A stretch of DNA of 7,668 bases from an uncultured Collinsella sp. (GTDB taxonomy: Bacteria > Actinomycetota > Coriobacteriia > Coriobacteriales > Coriobacteriaceae): the NCBI GenBank assembly GCA_958413765.1, contig CATYVH010000055.1, forward strand, positions 1-7,668, given 5' to 3'. Every line of letters starts with the position of its first letter. Position 1 is the first letter of the stretch. The notes under the pieces are model-generated. The model had not been told where the DNA came from. It saw only the letters and a list, made by a program, of their open reading frames with translations, and searched no databases. Below, in pieces: positions 1 to 4,296 of the stretch. The position numbers and the translations under genes were made by a program.

Positions 1-20
1 CGGTCGGCTTGCGCCGACCG
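1..20. other. Perfect hairpin at the window edge
   Basis: An 8-bp perfect inverted repeat (CGGTCGGC, loop TTGC, GCCGACCG) fills the first 20 bases. No T-run follows on either visible side, so it is not a classical terminator on its own. It may be the 3' structure of a gene lying left of the window. The stem is certain; its role is not known. Confidence 0.55.
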
Positions 21-30
21 CGCTGCGCTA

Positions 31-57
31 AAAACGCGCCACTGGCGCGTTTTCTTT
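31..57 (+). terminator. Rho-independent terminator, probably bidirectional
   Basis: A perfect 10-bp stem (AAAACGCGCC, loop ACT, GGCGCGTTTT) is followed by CTTT, giving a T-rich tail on the + strand. Read on the - strand the same stem ends in TTTTT. It could end a + strand gene outside the window and also back up the - strand tRNA terminator at 126-152. This is direct sequence evidence of a terminator shape; the gene it serves is not visible. Confidence 0.7.
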
Positions 58-74
58 ACGCTCCGCGTCCTGAC

Positions 75-99
75 GGGTTCGAATCCCTCCTCCTCCGCC
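75..99 (+). repeat. Orphan tRNA-Ser 3' end (candidate att site or tRNA remnant)
   Basis: These 25 bases are identical to the 3' end of tRNA-Ser(CGA), from the T-arm GGG through TTCGAAT and the acceptor strand to the first two bases of CCA. They lie in the opposite orientation to the intact gene (its copy is 165-189 on the + strand). No tRNA body precedes them: upstream are the hairpin at 31-53 and unrelated sequence. The outer two T-stem pairs are broken (A73/C89 and C74/T88), and the final A of CCA is a G at 100. It therefore looks like a tRNA remnant or the duplicated 3' end left by a tRNA-targeting integrative element. No integrase or partner tRNA is visible, so the mobile-element reading is inference. 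Confidence 0.6.
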
Positions 100-125
100 G
101 TATTTGCTTGTAAGGGACTCTAAAC

Positions 126-152
126 AAAAAAGCCCCCGTTTTCGGGAGCTTT
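126..152 (-). terminator. Terminator of the tRNA-Ser genes
   Basis: On the - strand the stem AGCTCCCG, loop AAAA, CGGGGGCT pairs fully, with one G-U wobble, and is followed by a run of six T. On the + strand the same position is a C/A mismatch, so the hairpin is built for - strand transcription. It lies 11 bases beyond the CCA end of tRNA-Ser(CGA) and is the natural end of that transcript. Confidence 0.85.
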
Positions 153-163
153 CTCAACCAAAA

Positions 164-254
164 TGGCGGAGGAGGAGGGATTCGAACCCTCGTGACCTTA
201 TACAGGCCAAACGGTTTTCGAGACCGCCGCATTCAACCACTCTGCCACCCCTCC
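164..254 (-). tRNA. tRNA-Ser (anticodon CGA)
   Basis: A 91-nt class II tRNA reading UCG codons. The acceptor strands GGAGGGG and CTCCTCC pair with one G-U. G is the discriminator base and CCA is encoded (complement of 164-166). The D stem is a 3-bp GCA/TGC stem. The anticodon loop CTCGAAA carries CGA (complement of 218-220) on a 5-bp stem. The long variable arm (GGCCT, loop GTATA, AGGTC) is typical of serine tRNAs, and the T-arm is GAGGG-TTCGAAT-CCCTC. It lies downstream of tRNA-Ser(GGA) in the same direction, with only 48 bases between them. Those bases are mostly a terminator-like hairpin, so it probably depends on read-through from the shared promoter at 410-437. Confidence 0.97.
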
Positions 255-263
255 GCGTGGGGT

Positions 264-293
264 AAAAACAAAGCAGGCTCGAAGGCCTGCTTT
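264..293 (-). terminator. Terminator-like hairpin between the two tRNA-Ser genes
   Basis: A perfect 9-bp stem (AAAGCAGGC, 6-base loop, GCCTGCTTT; 270-278 with 285-293) is followed on the - strand by GTTTTTA. This is the shape of an intrinsic terminator 10 bases after the 3' end of tRNA-Ser(GGA). I see no promoter between it and tRNA-Ser(CGA). It may be a partial terminator that tunes the dose of the second tRNA, or an RNA-processing structure. Confidence 0.75.
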
Positions 294-302
294 GGAATTA
301 AC

Positions 303-393
303 TGGCGGAGAGTCAGGGATTTGAACCCTGGAGACGCTTTTGACGCCTACACGATTTCCAATCGTGCTCCTTCGGCCACTCGGACAACTCTCC
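303..393 (-). tRNA. tRNA-Ser (anticodon GGA)
   Basis: A 91-nt class II tRNA reading UCC and UCU. The acceptor strands GGAGAGT and ACTCTCC pair perfectly. The discriminator is G and CCA is encoded (complement of 303-305). The D stem is TCC/GGA. The anticodon stem CACGA/TCGTG closes the loop TTGGAAA with GGA at 34-36 (complement of 357-359). The variable arm is long (AGGCG pairing with CGTCT), and the T-arm is CAGGG-TTCAAAT-CCCTG. It is the first gene of the - strand transcript; a good promoter lies 17-44 bases upstream of its 5' end. Confidence 0.98.
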
Positions 394-409
394 GTTAAAT
401 GCGAAAGTC

Positions 410-437
410 AGTATACACGAGGAATCGCAAAGTGCAA
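410..437 (-). promoter_or_regulatory. Promoter of the tRNA-Ser genes
   Basis: On the - strand TTGCAC (complement of 432-437) and TATACT (complement of 410-415) are separated by 16 bases, close to the housekeeping sigma consensus TTGACA/TATAAT. Transcription would begin near 403, about 10 bases before the tRNA-Ser(GGA) 5' end, giving a short leader for RNase P to remove. I see no other comparable promoter for either tRNA. Confidence 0.8.
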
Positions 438-527
438 ACAGAAAAGTTGGCATTTTTTAAAACGCTTGGCCGTGCTTGGCGCTGCAGTGGGGCTTGAGGT
501 CCCAAAAAACGGCTTCCGACCAGCGTG

Positions 528-537
528 GTTGATCAAC
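528..537. repeat. 10-bp perfect palindrome
   Basis: GTTGATCAAC is its own reverse complement, and a partly similar AATTGTTCAA lies just after it (540-549). It may be a protein-binding dyad. It lies far from both mapped promoters (more than 90 bases), so its role is open. Confidence 0.3.
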
Positions 538-708
538 TCAATTGTTCAAAAAAGGGTATTCATAAGCGACTTGGCAATGAATTTAAAAATCTTTGGGTGG
601 TGCTGTGGGCCACTGGTATGCATTTTGCGACCACAGCCTTGTGCCCGCTGACCTGCGGCTTGGCTCAGCTTGTCCCCACGGCACCGTATCTTGAACACAG
701 ATCCGTCA

Positions 709-730
709 AGCATTTGGTCAGCATTTGGTT
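709..730 (+). repeat. Tandem 11-nt direct repeat
   Basis: Two adjacent units, AGCATTTGGTC and AGCATTTGGTT, agree at 10 of 11 bases. The 11-base period is one turn of DNA, so both copies face the same side of the helix, as in binding sites for cooperative regulators. They end about 69 bases upstream of the proposed rpsF -35 element. The repeat is plain in the sequence; a regulatory role is inference. Confidence 0.4.
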
Positions 731-785
731 GGAATGCGCATGAAGTGCCGTGTGAGCATGGACATATGTGGAGGTCATGAGGTTG

Positions 786-808
786 TAGCTGCATATTCTT
801 GCAGCCTA
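786..808 (+). promoter_or_regulatory. Dyad overlapping the rpsF -35 element
   Basis: GCTGCA (788-793) and TGCAGC (800-805) form a perfect 6-bp dyad with loop TATTCT. It can be extended by two pairs (TA/TA) across one bulged C. Its right arm overlaps the proposed -35 TTGCAG (799-804), so a protein bound here could block polymerase. Whether it acts as an operator is inference. Confidence 0.35.
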
Positions 809-827
809 GGAGGTTGAAAGATATTAT
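799..827 (+). promoter_or_regulatory. Candidate promoter of the rpsF operon
   Basis: TTGCAG (799-804) and TATTAT (822-827) are separated by exactly 17 bases; the -10 matches TATAAT at 5 of 6 positions and the -35 matches at 3 of 6. The predicted start near 834 gives a leader of about 65 bases that contains the hairpin at 844-872. It is the best + strand promoter I can see upstream of rpsF. Confidence 0.55.
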
Positions 828-843
828 TACCAAGTCTTTTCCT

Positions 844-872
844 GCTTCAGGCGCACCTTCACGACCTGAAGC
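844..872 (+). promoter_or_regulatory. rpsF leader hairpin (possible S6:S18 autoregulatory element)
   Basis: A perfect 8-bp stem (GCTTCAGG with CCTGAAGC) closes a 13-base loop and ends 13 bases before the rpsF Shine-Dalgarno sequence. In many bacteria an RNA motif in the rpsF leader binds the S6:S18 complex and represses translation. The position fits that role, but I could not match the motif's conserved bulge with confidence. The stem is certain; the function is an inference from position. Confidence 0.45.
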
Positions 873-898
873 CACATTTGCCCAGAGGAGGTGACAAT

Positions 899-1192
899 AT
901 GAAGGCTTATGAACTGCTGTTCTTTGTTGACCCGTCGCTCGACCCCGAGACTCGTCTCGCTGTTATGAAGCGTATCGATACCACGATCGCTGAGGGCGCT
1001 GGCAAGGTCGACTCCGTTGACGAGTGGGGCAAGCGCAAGCTCGCCTACGAGATCAACGACCTCACCGATGGTGACTACACCCTCATCAACTTCCACGCAG
1101 ATCCTACCCAGATCGCCGAGCTTGATCGCGTCCTGCGCATCACCGACGCTGTGGTCCGCCACATGATCGTCCGTCGCGACGACCAGGAGTAA
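899..1192 (+). CDS. rpsF: 30S ribosomal protein S6 (bS6)
   Basis: This 97-residue protein matches the usual S6 length. It begins MKAYELLFFVDPSL, the first beta strand of the S6 ferredoxin-like fold, and contains the family-typical WGKRKLAYEIN segment (about residues 43-53) and a charged C-terminal end. S6 binds 16S rRNA in the central domain of the small subunit as a heterodimer with S18, encoded two genes downstream. The start at 899 is chosen because AGGAGG (886-891) lies 7 bases before it; an in-frame TTG at 878 precedes that site and would add seven unconserved residues. It is the first gene of the S6-SSB-S18-L9 operon and is probably controlled through the leader hairpin at 844-872. Confidence 0.97.
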   Translation: MKAYELLFFVDPSLDPETRLAVMKRIDTTIAEGAGKVDSVDEWGKRKLAYEINDLTDGDYTLINFHADPTQIAELDRVLRITDAVVRHMIVRRDDQE

Positions 1193-1202
1193 GACTGTCG
1201 TT

Positions 1203-1224
1203 TTGGACTGGGCTTGTGCCCCAA
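1203..1224 (+). other. Hairpin beside the ssb ribosome binding site
   Basis: GGGC (1210-1213) and GCCC (1218-1221) pair across loop TTGT, with a further TTG/CAA pairing outside a small bulge. The stem ends where the ssb Shine-Dalgarno sequence begins, so it may modulate ssb translation relative to rpsF. The stem is short and the role is only suggested. Confidence 0.3.
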
Positions 1225-1240
1225 GAGGAAGTAGTGAGTT

Positions 1241-1693
1241 ATGAGCATCAATCGAGTGAACATCACCGGTAACCTCACCCGCGATCCCGAGCTGCGCGCC
1301 ACCGCCGGCGGAACCCAGGTTCTGTCCTTTGGCGTCGCCGTGAACGATCGTCGCCGCAACGCGCAGACTGGCGAGTGGGAGGACTATCCCAACTTTGTCG
1401 ACTGCACCATGTTCGGCACCCGCGCCGAGGCCGTGAGCCGTTTCCTGGCAAAGGGAAACAAGGTCGCGATCGAGGGCAAGCTGCGCTACAGCTCTTGGGA
1501 GCGCGACGGCCAGCGCCGGAGCAAGCTTGAGGTCATCGTCGATGAGATCGAGTTTATGAGCTCCCGTGGTGGCCAGGGTGGCTACGACCAGGGCGGTTAC
1601 GCCCCCGCAGCTCCCGCGCCCGCAGCACGTCCTGCCGCACCGGTGGCTACGCCGCCCGCGGTCGACGTCTACGATGAGGACATCCCGTTCTAA
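1241..1693 (+). CDS. ssb: Single-stranded DNA-binding protein
   Basis: This 150-residue SSB coats single-stranded DNA during replication, repair and recombination and recruits partner proteins. Residues 1-110 form the OB-fold (MSINRVNITGNLTRDPELR; FVDCTMFGTRAEAVSRFLAKG). About residues 111-140 are a flexible Gly/Gln then Pro/Ala-rich linker. The last six residues, DEDIPF, are the acidic tip that binds helicases, polymerase subunits and repair proteins. The start has AGAGGAAG (1224-1231) upstream. It lies 48 bases after rpsF and 72 before rpsR, the widespread rpsF-ssb-rpsR order that ties SSB supply to ribosomal protein synthesis. The presence of the full acidic tip and this location mark it as the main chromosomal SSB rather than a plasmid or competence paralogue. 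Confidence 0.97.
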   Translation: MSINRVNITGNLTRDPELRATAGGTQVLSFGVAVNDRRRNAQTGEWEDYPNFVDCTMFGTRAEAVSRFLAKGNKVAIEGKLRYSSWERDGQRRSKLEVIVDEIEFMSSRGGQGGYDQGGYAPAAPAPAARPAAPVATPPAVDVYDEDIPF

Positions 1694-1720
1694 GGGTTGT
1701 TCACCTATTTTTGAGTGAGA

Positions 1721-1746
1721 GGCGGCTTCGGTTCGCCGAAGTTGCC
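1721..1746 (+). promoter_or_regulatory. Strong hairpin before rpsR
   Basis: An 11-bp stem (GGCGGCTTCGG with CCGAAGTTGCC, using two G-U pairs) closes a TTCG tetraloop. No T-run follows, so it is not an intrinsic terminator. The rpsR Shine-Dalgarno site begins four bases after it. Possible roles are mRNA stabilisation, an RNase site that separates ssb from rpsR levels, or a protein-binding site for translational control. The G-U pairs mean the stem is better in RNA than as a DNA dyad, which favours an RNA-level role. Confidence 0.55.
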
Positions 1747-1765
1747 AAACGAAAGGTATTTTGAC

Positions 1766-2032
1766 ATGGCTAATGATTTTTCTGCACGTCAGCCGCGTCG
1801 TAAGTACTGCCAGTTCTGCAAGGAGAACACTGAGTTCATCGACTATAAGGACACTCAGCTTCTCCGTAAGTACATGACCGACCGTGGCAAGATTAAGCCC
1901 CGTCGCGTCACTGGCGCTTGCACGCAGCATCAGCATGACATCGCCAACGCCATCAAGCGCGCCCGCGAGATGGCTCTCCTGCCGTACACCGTCCCCGTGG
2001 TTTCCTCTCGTGGCAACCGCGACCGCGGCTAA
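1766..2032 (+). CDS. rpsR: 30S ribosomal protein S18 (bS18), zinc-binding form
   Basis: This 88-residue protein is the S6 partner in the platform of the 30S subunit. The S18 core is clear: FIDYKDTQLLRKYMTDRGKI followed by PRRVTGACTQHQ and a helical RNA-binding end. Residues Cys15, Cys18, Cys52 and His55 form the metal-binding set of the 'C+' type S18, which carries zinc. The start at 1766 has GAAAGGT (1751-1757) 8 bases upstream; an in-frame GTG at 1715 would add 17 residues that do not look like S18 and would lie over the hairpin at 1721-1746. The gene lies 15 bases before rplI. Zinc-type S18 is often paired elsewhere in the genome with a zinc-free copy under Zur control; none is visible here. 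Confidence 0.97.
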   Translation: MANDFSARQPRRKYCQFCKENTEFIDYKDTQLLRKYMTDRGKIKPRRVTGACTQHQHDIANAIKRAREMALLPYTVPVVSSRGNRDRG

Positions 2033-2047
2033 GAAGGGAGACGCATC

Positions 2048-2587
2048 ATGAAGGTTATTCTTCTCGATGAGATCAAGGGCAAGGGCGGCGAGGGTGACGT
2101 CGTAGAGGTCGCTCAGGGTTACGCTGAGAACTTCCTGTTCCCCAAGAAGCTCGCTGTTGCCGCCACCAAGGGCAACCTCAAGCAGCTTGACGAGCGTCGC
2201 AACAACATCGCCAAGCGCGAGTCCGTCCGTCTGGCTACCGCCAACGAGACCAAGGCTGCCTTCGAGGGCAAGACGGTCACCGTTGACGTCAAGGTCGGCG
2301 ACGAGGGCATCCTCTTTGGCTCCGTTACCGCCGCTATGATCGCTGACGCCATCAAGGCTCAGCTCGGTATGGACATCGACCGCAAGCGCGTCGAGCTCGG
2401 TAAGCCCATCAAGGTTGCCGGTGCCCACACCGTTGCCATCTCGCTGTACCGCGAGATCAAGGCCGAGGTTGTCGTTCTCGTCGGCGTTACCGCCGAGGAG
2501 CTCGCTGCCGAGGCTGAGGTCGAGGAGGCCGCTGAGGTCGCCGAGGCCGAGACCGCCGAGGTCGAGACTGAGGCTGCTGCCGAGTAG
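2048..2587 (+). CDS. rplI: 50S ribosomal protein L9 (bL9) with acidic C-terminal tail
   Basis: L9 binds 23S rRNA near the L1 stalk and reaches out from the large subunit, helping to keep reading frame. The N-terminal domain is typical: MKVILLDEIKGKGGEGDVVEV then GYAENFLFPKKLA (residues 1-36), followed by the long connecting helix (about 40-75) and the C-terminal domain to about 148. The protein is 179 residues, whereas most L9 proteins have about 148-150. The extra 31 residues (149-179) are almost only Ala, Glu, Val and Thr. AAGGGAG (2034-2040) lies 7 bases before the start, overlapping the end of rpsR. It is the last gene of the operon, closed by the terminator at 2620-2658. Confidence 0.96.
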   Translation: MKVILLDEIKGKGGEGDVVEVAQGYAENFLFPKKLAVAATKGNLKQLDERRNNIAKRESVRLATANETKAAFEGKTVTVDVKVGDEGILFGSVTAAMIADAIKAQLGMDIDRKRVELGKPIKVAGAHTVAISLYREIKAEVVVLVGVTAEELAAEAEVEEAAEVAEAETAEVETEAAAE

Positions 2588-2619
2588 CATTTGCTGCAAC
2601 GCAACAATCTTGTTCTAAG

Positions 2620-2658
2620 AAGGGCGCTCTGGGAAACCAGGGCGCCCTTTTGTTTTTT
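2620..2658 (+). terminator. Terminator of the rpsF-ssb-rpsR-rplI operon
   Basis: A 13-bp stem (AAGGGCGCTCTGG with CCAGGGCGCCCTT, one U-G wobble) closes a GAAA tetraloop and is followed by TTGTTTTTT. This is a textbook intrinsic terminator 33 bases after the rplI stop. It separates the ribosomal operon from dnaB. Confidence 0.96.
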
Positions 2659-2675
2659 GCGCTGAGTGAGTGTCA

Positions 2676-2710
2676 TGGTGAACGTTGCGTCGAAGTCCTA
2701 TATACAGGAC
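2676..2710 (+). promoter_or_regulatory. Candidate dnaB promoter with overlapping dyad
   Basis: TATATA (2699-2704) has TGGTGA 17 bases upstream (2676-2681), a good -10 with a weak -35. The 16-base block GTCCTATATACAGGAC (2695-2710) is a palindrome except for one symmetrical pair of positions and covers the whole -10, as an operator might. A second -10-like sequence, GATACTAT, lies nearer the gene (2771-2778) without a recognisable -35. dnaB needs a promoter after the strong terminator, but which of these works is inference. Confidence 0.35.
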
Positions 2711-2811
2711 CGTTCATCCGTTTGGTTCGGTGATGATTGGCGGCGCGCGGCGCGTTTTGGGACCGTGGCTGATACTATGGATGCTCGCAAGCGATATGAA
2801 TGAGGATGCTC

Positions 2812-4203
2812 ATGGCATATGACGATAGGGAGACCGGGCTGACGGTTGAGGACCGCGGCTCCAAGTTGGGTCTTCCCCAAAACCAAGATGCAGAGGCCAA
2901 TGTACTGGCCGCTATGCTGCTATCGCCCGAGGTGGTCGAAGAGGCCCAGGTCGAGCTGCAGCCCGATGACTTCTACCGGCCCATTCATAAGACCATCTAT
3001 ACCGCGATGGTCGATATGTACAACAGCCGCATTCCCATCGACTCCATCTCGCTGATCGATTACCTGCGAAGCATCAACAAGCTTGATGCCGTGGGCGGCG
3101 AGGCCTACATTTTGGAGTTGATGGGTCAGACCCTGTCGCTCGTCAACTGGCAGCACCATGCCGCCATCGTTCGCCGCGATTCGATGCTGCGCGAGCTGAT
3201 CGGCGCCACCAACGAGATCAACGCGCTGGCATATAACGCCCCCACCGACACCAAAGAGGTTGTCGAGCTGGCCGAGAGCAAGCTGCTCAAGGTTACGGCG
3301 CGCGAGGTCAAGTCGAGCTACAAGACGCTGACCGAGTTTATGGTCGAGGCCTATAACGAGGCCGAGGAAGTGTGCCAGGCCGGTGGTCAGGCGGCGGGCG
3401 TGCCCACGGGCTTTCCGTCACTCGACCGTATGCTCATGGGTTTTCGCGAGGGCCAGCTCATCATTATCGGCGCCCGTCCTGCTGTAGGTAAGACGTCGTT
3501 CGCTCTGAACCTGGCGCTCAACGCCGCCGCTGCTGGCTATACCGTCGGCTTCTTCTCGCTGGAGATGTCGGGCAAGGAAATTGCCCAGCGTCTGATTTGT
3601 GCCTACGCCATGATCTCGATCAGTGACTTCCGCATGGGCCGCATTAGCCCCGAGCAGTGGGCCAATATCAACGAGGCAACGCAGACCTTGTCCAAGCTCG
3701 ATATTCTGATTGACGATACGCCCGGCACCACAGTGACCGAGATTCGCGCCAAGAGCCGCCGTATGCTCCATAACAAGGAGAAGGCAATCATCATCCTGGA
3801 CTACCTGCAGCTGGTGAGTCCTCCGCCGGGACGCCGCTCCGAGAGCCGTACCGTCGAGGTCTCGGAGATGTCGCGTGGTTTAAAGATCATGGCCAAGGAG
3901 CTCAAGATCCCGCTCATCGCGCTGTCGCAGCTGTCGCGTCAGGTTGAATCCCGTACCGGCAAGCGCCCGCAGCTTTCCGACCTTCGTGAATCGGGCTCCA
4001 TCGAGCAAGACGCCGATATCGTTATGTTCTTGGACCGCTCCGCCGACGAGGCTGAGGCCTCGCGTGACGATCGACCCGACGAGGGCGTTACGCGTATCGT
4101 CGTGGCCAAGAACCGTTCGGGCCCGATCGGCGACGTCGACCTGATGTTCCTGCCGGCATCCACCAAGTTCTATGAGCTTGATGGGGCACATGCCGAGGAG
4201 TAG
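2812..4203 (+). CDS. dnaB: Replicative DNA helicase DnaB
   Basis: This 463-residue protein is the hexameric 5'-3' helicase that unwinds DNA at the replication fork. The N-terminal domain (about 20-125) starts LPQNQDAEANVLAAMLLSPE and mediates hexamer and primase contacts. The RecA-like motor follows: Walker A GARPAVGKTS at 220-229, Walker B IIILDYLQL ending in Asp330, the DnaB segment SDLRESGSIEQDADIV, and KNRSGP at 433-438 with the likely arginine finger Arg435. ATG codons at 2800, 2806 and 2812 share the frame; 2812 is preferred because GAGGA lies five bases before it and 2800 has no such site. DnaB is a common intein host, but the Walker A and following motifs here are uninterrupted. Its position between rplI and purA is a common actinobacterial/firmicute arrangement. 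Confidence 0.97.
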   Translation: MAYDDRETGLTVEDRGSKLGLPQNQDAEANVLAAMLLSPEVVEEAQVELQPDDFYRPIHKTIYTAMVDMYNSRIPIDSISLIDYLRSINKLDAVGGEAYILELMGQTLSLVNWQHHAAIVRRDSMLRELIGATNEINALAYNAPTDTKEVVELAESKLLKVTAREVKSSYKTLTEFMVEAYNEAEEVCQAGGQAAGVPTGFPSLDRMLMGFREGQLIIIGARPAVGKTSFALNLALNAAAAGYTVGFFSLEMSGKEIAQRLICAYAMISISDFRMGRISPEQWANINEATQTLSKLDILIDDTPGTTVTEIRAKSRRMLHNKEKAIIILDYLQLVSPPPGRRSESRTVEVSEMSRGLKIMAKELKIPLIALSQLSRQVESRTGKRPQLSDLRESGSIEQDADIVMFLDRSADEAEASRDDRPDEGVTRIVVAKNRSGPIGDVDLMFLPASTKFYELDGAHAEE

Positions 4204-4230
4204 GACAGGCGCCCGTTGCACGGGTATACT
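4202..4230 (+). promoter_or_regulatory. Candidate purA promoter with spacer dyad
   Basis: AGGACA (4202-4207) and TATACT (4225-4230) are 17 bases apart; each is close to its consensus half (4 and 5 of 6). The -35 overlaps the dnaB stop codon. The spacer holds a perfect 5-bp dyad, CCCGT-TGC-ACGGG (4212-4224), placed where a repressor could exclude polymerase; in RNA it would form only a short hairpin. Transcription would start about 60 bases before purA. Confidence 0.55.
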
Positions 4231-4296
4231 GGGAATGTTTTGTGCTTCTGCGTGCCGGTGTGGCGCGTAGACAGTCCATGAATGTAAGGAGTAAAC

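Larger units (their letters stand above)
394..898. other. Gene-free region between the tRNA genes and rpsF
   Basis: About 500 bases separate the divergent tRNA and rpsF transcripts. The reading frames present (for example 525-743 + and 546-875 -) lack a credible ribosome binding site and recognisable protein character. The first part (430-600) is noticeably more A+T rich than the flanking genes. Visible structure: the tRNA promoter (410-437), a 10-bp palindrome (528-537), a 7-bp inverted repeat GCTGTGG/CCACAGC near 602-638, a tandem 11-nt repeat (709-730), a hairpin (786-808), a promoter (799-827) and a leader hairpin (844-872). A small RNA between about 540 and 700 cannot be excluded, but nothing identifies one. 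Confidence 0.6.

Noticed and set aside
100..120. Similarity of TTTGCTTGTAAGGGACTC (103-120) to the purD leader near 5647-5664
   Set aside because: About 15 of 18 bases agree, but the flanks differ, no function is shared, and one match of this length in a short comparison can arise by chance.
525..875. Small frames in the tRNA-rpsF gap (72 codons + and 109 codons -)
   Set aside because: No suitable ribosome binding site, unusual composition (many Cys, His and Trp), no recognisable family, and the - strand frame overlaps the rpsF promoter and leader.
814..895. A leader-peptide frame starting at TTG 814 after AGGAGG
   Set aside because: The AGGAGG (808-813) touches the TTG with no spacer, and the frame runs through the leader hairpin without attenuator-type codon runs.
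394..898. A replication origin in the A+T-richer gap
   Set aside because: I see no DnaA boxes of the TTATCCACA type and no clustered AT-rich repeats.
827..2599. A 590-codon open frame on the - strand across the S6-L9 operon
   Set aside because: It lies wholly antisense to four well-identified genes. High G+C codon bias leaves such mirror frames open, and its protein is low-complexity Leu/Asp/Gly/Val without a family signature.
3469..4203. An intein in dnaB, a frequent host gene
   Set aside because: The Walker A, Walker B and arginine-finger motifs run through at normal spacing and the protein has the ordinary length of 463 residues.
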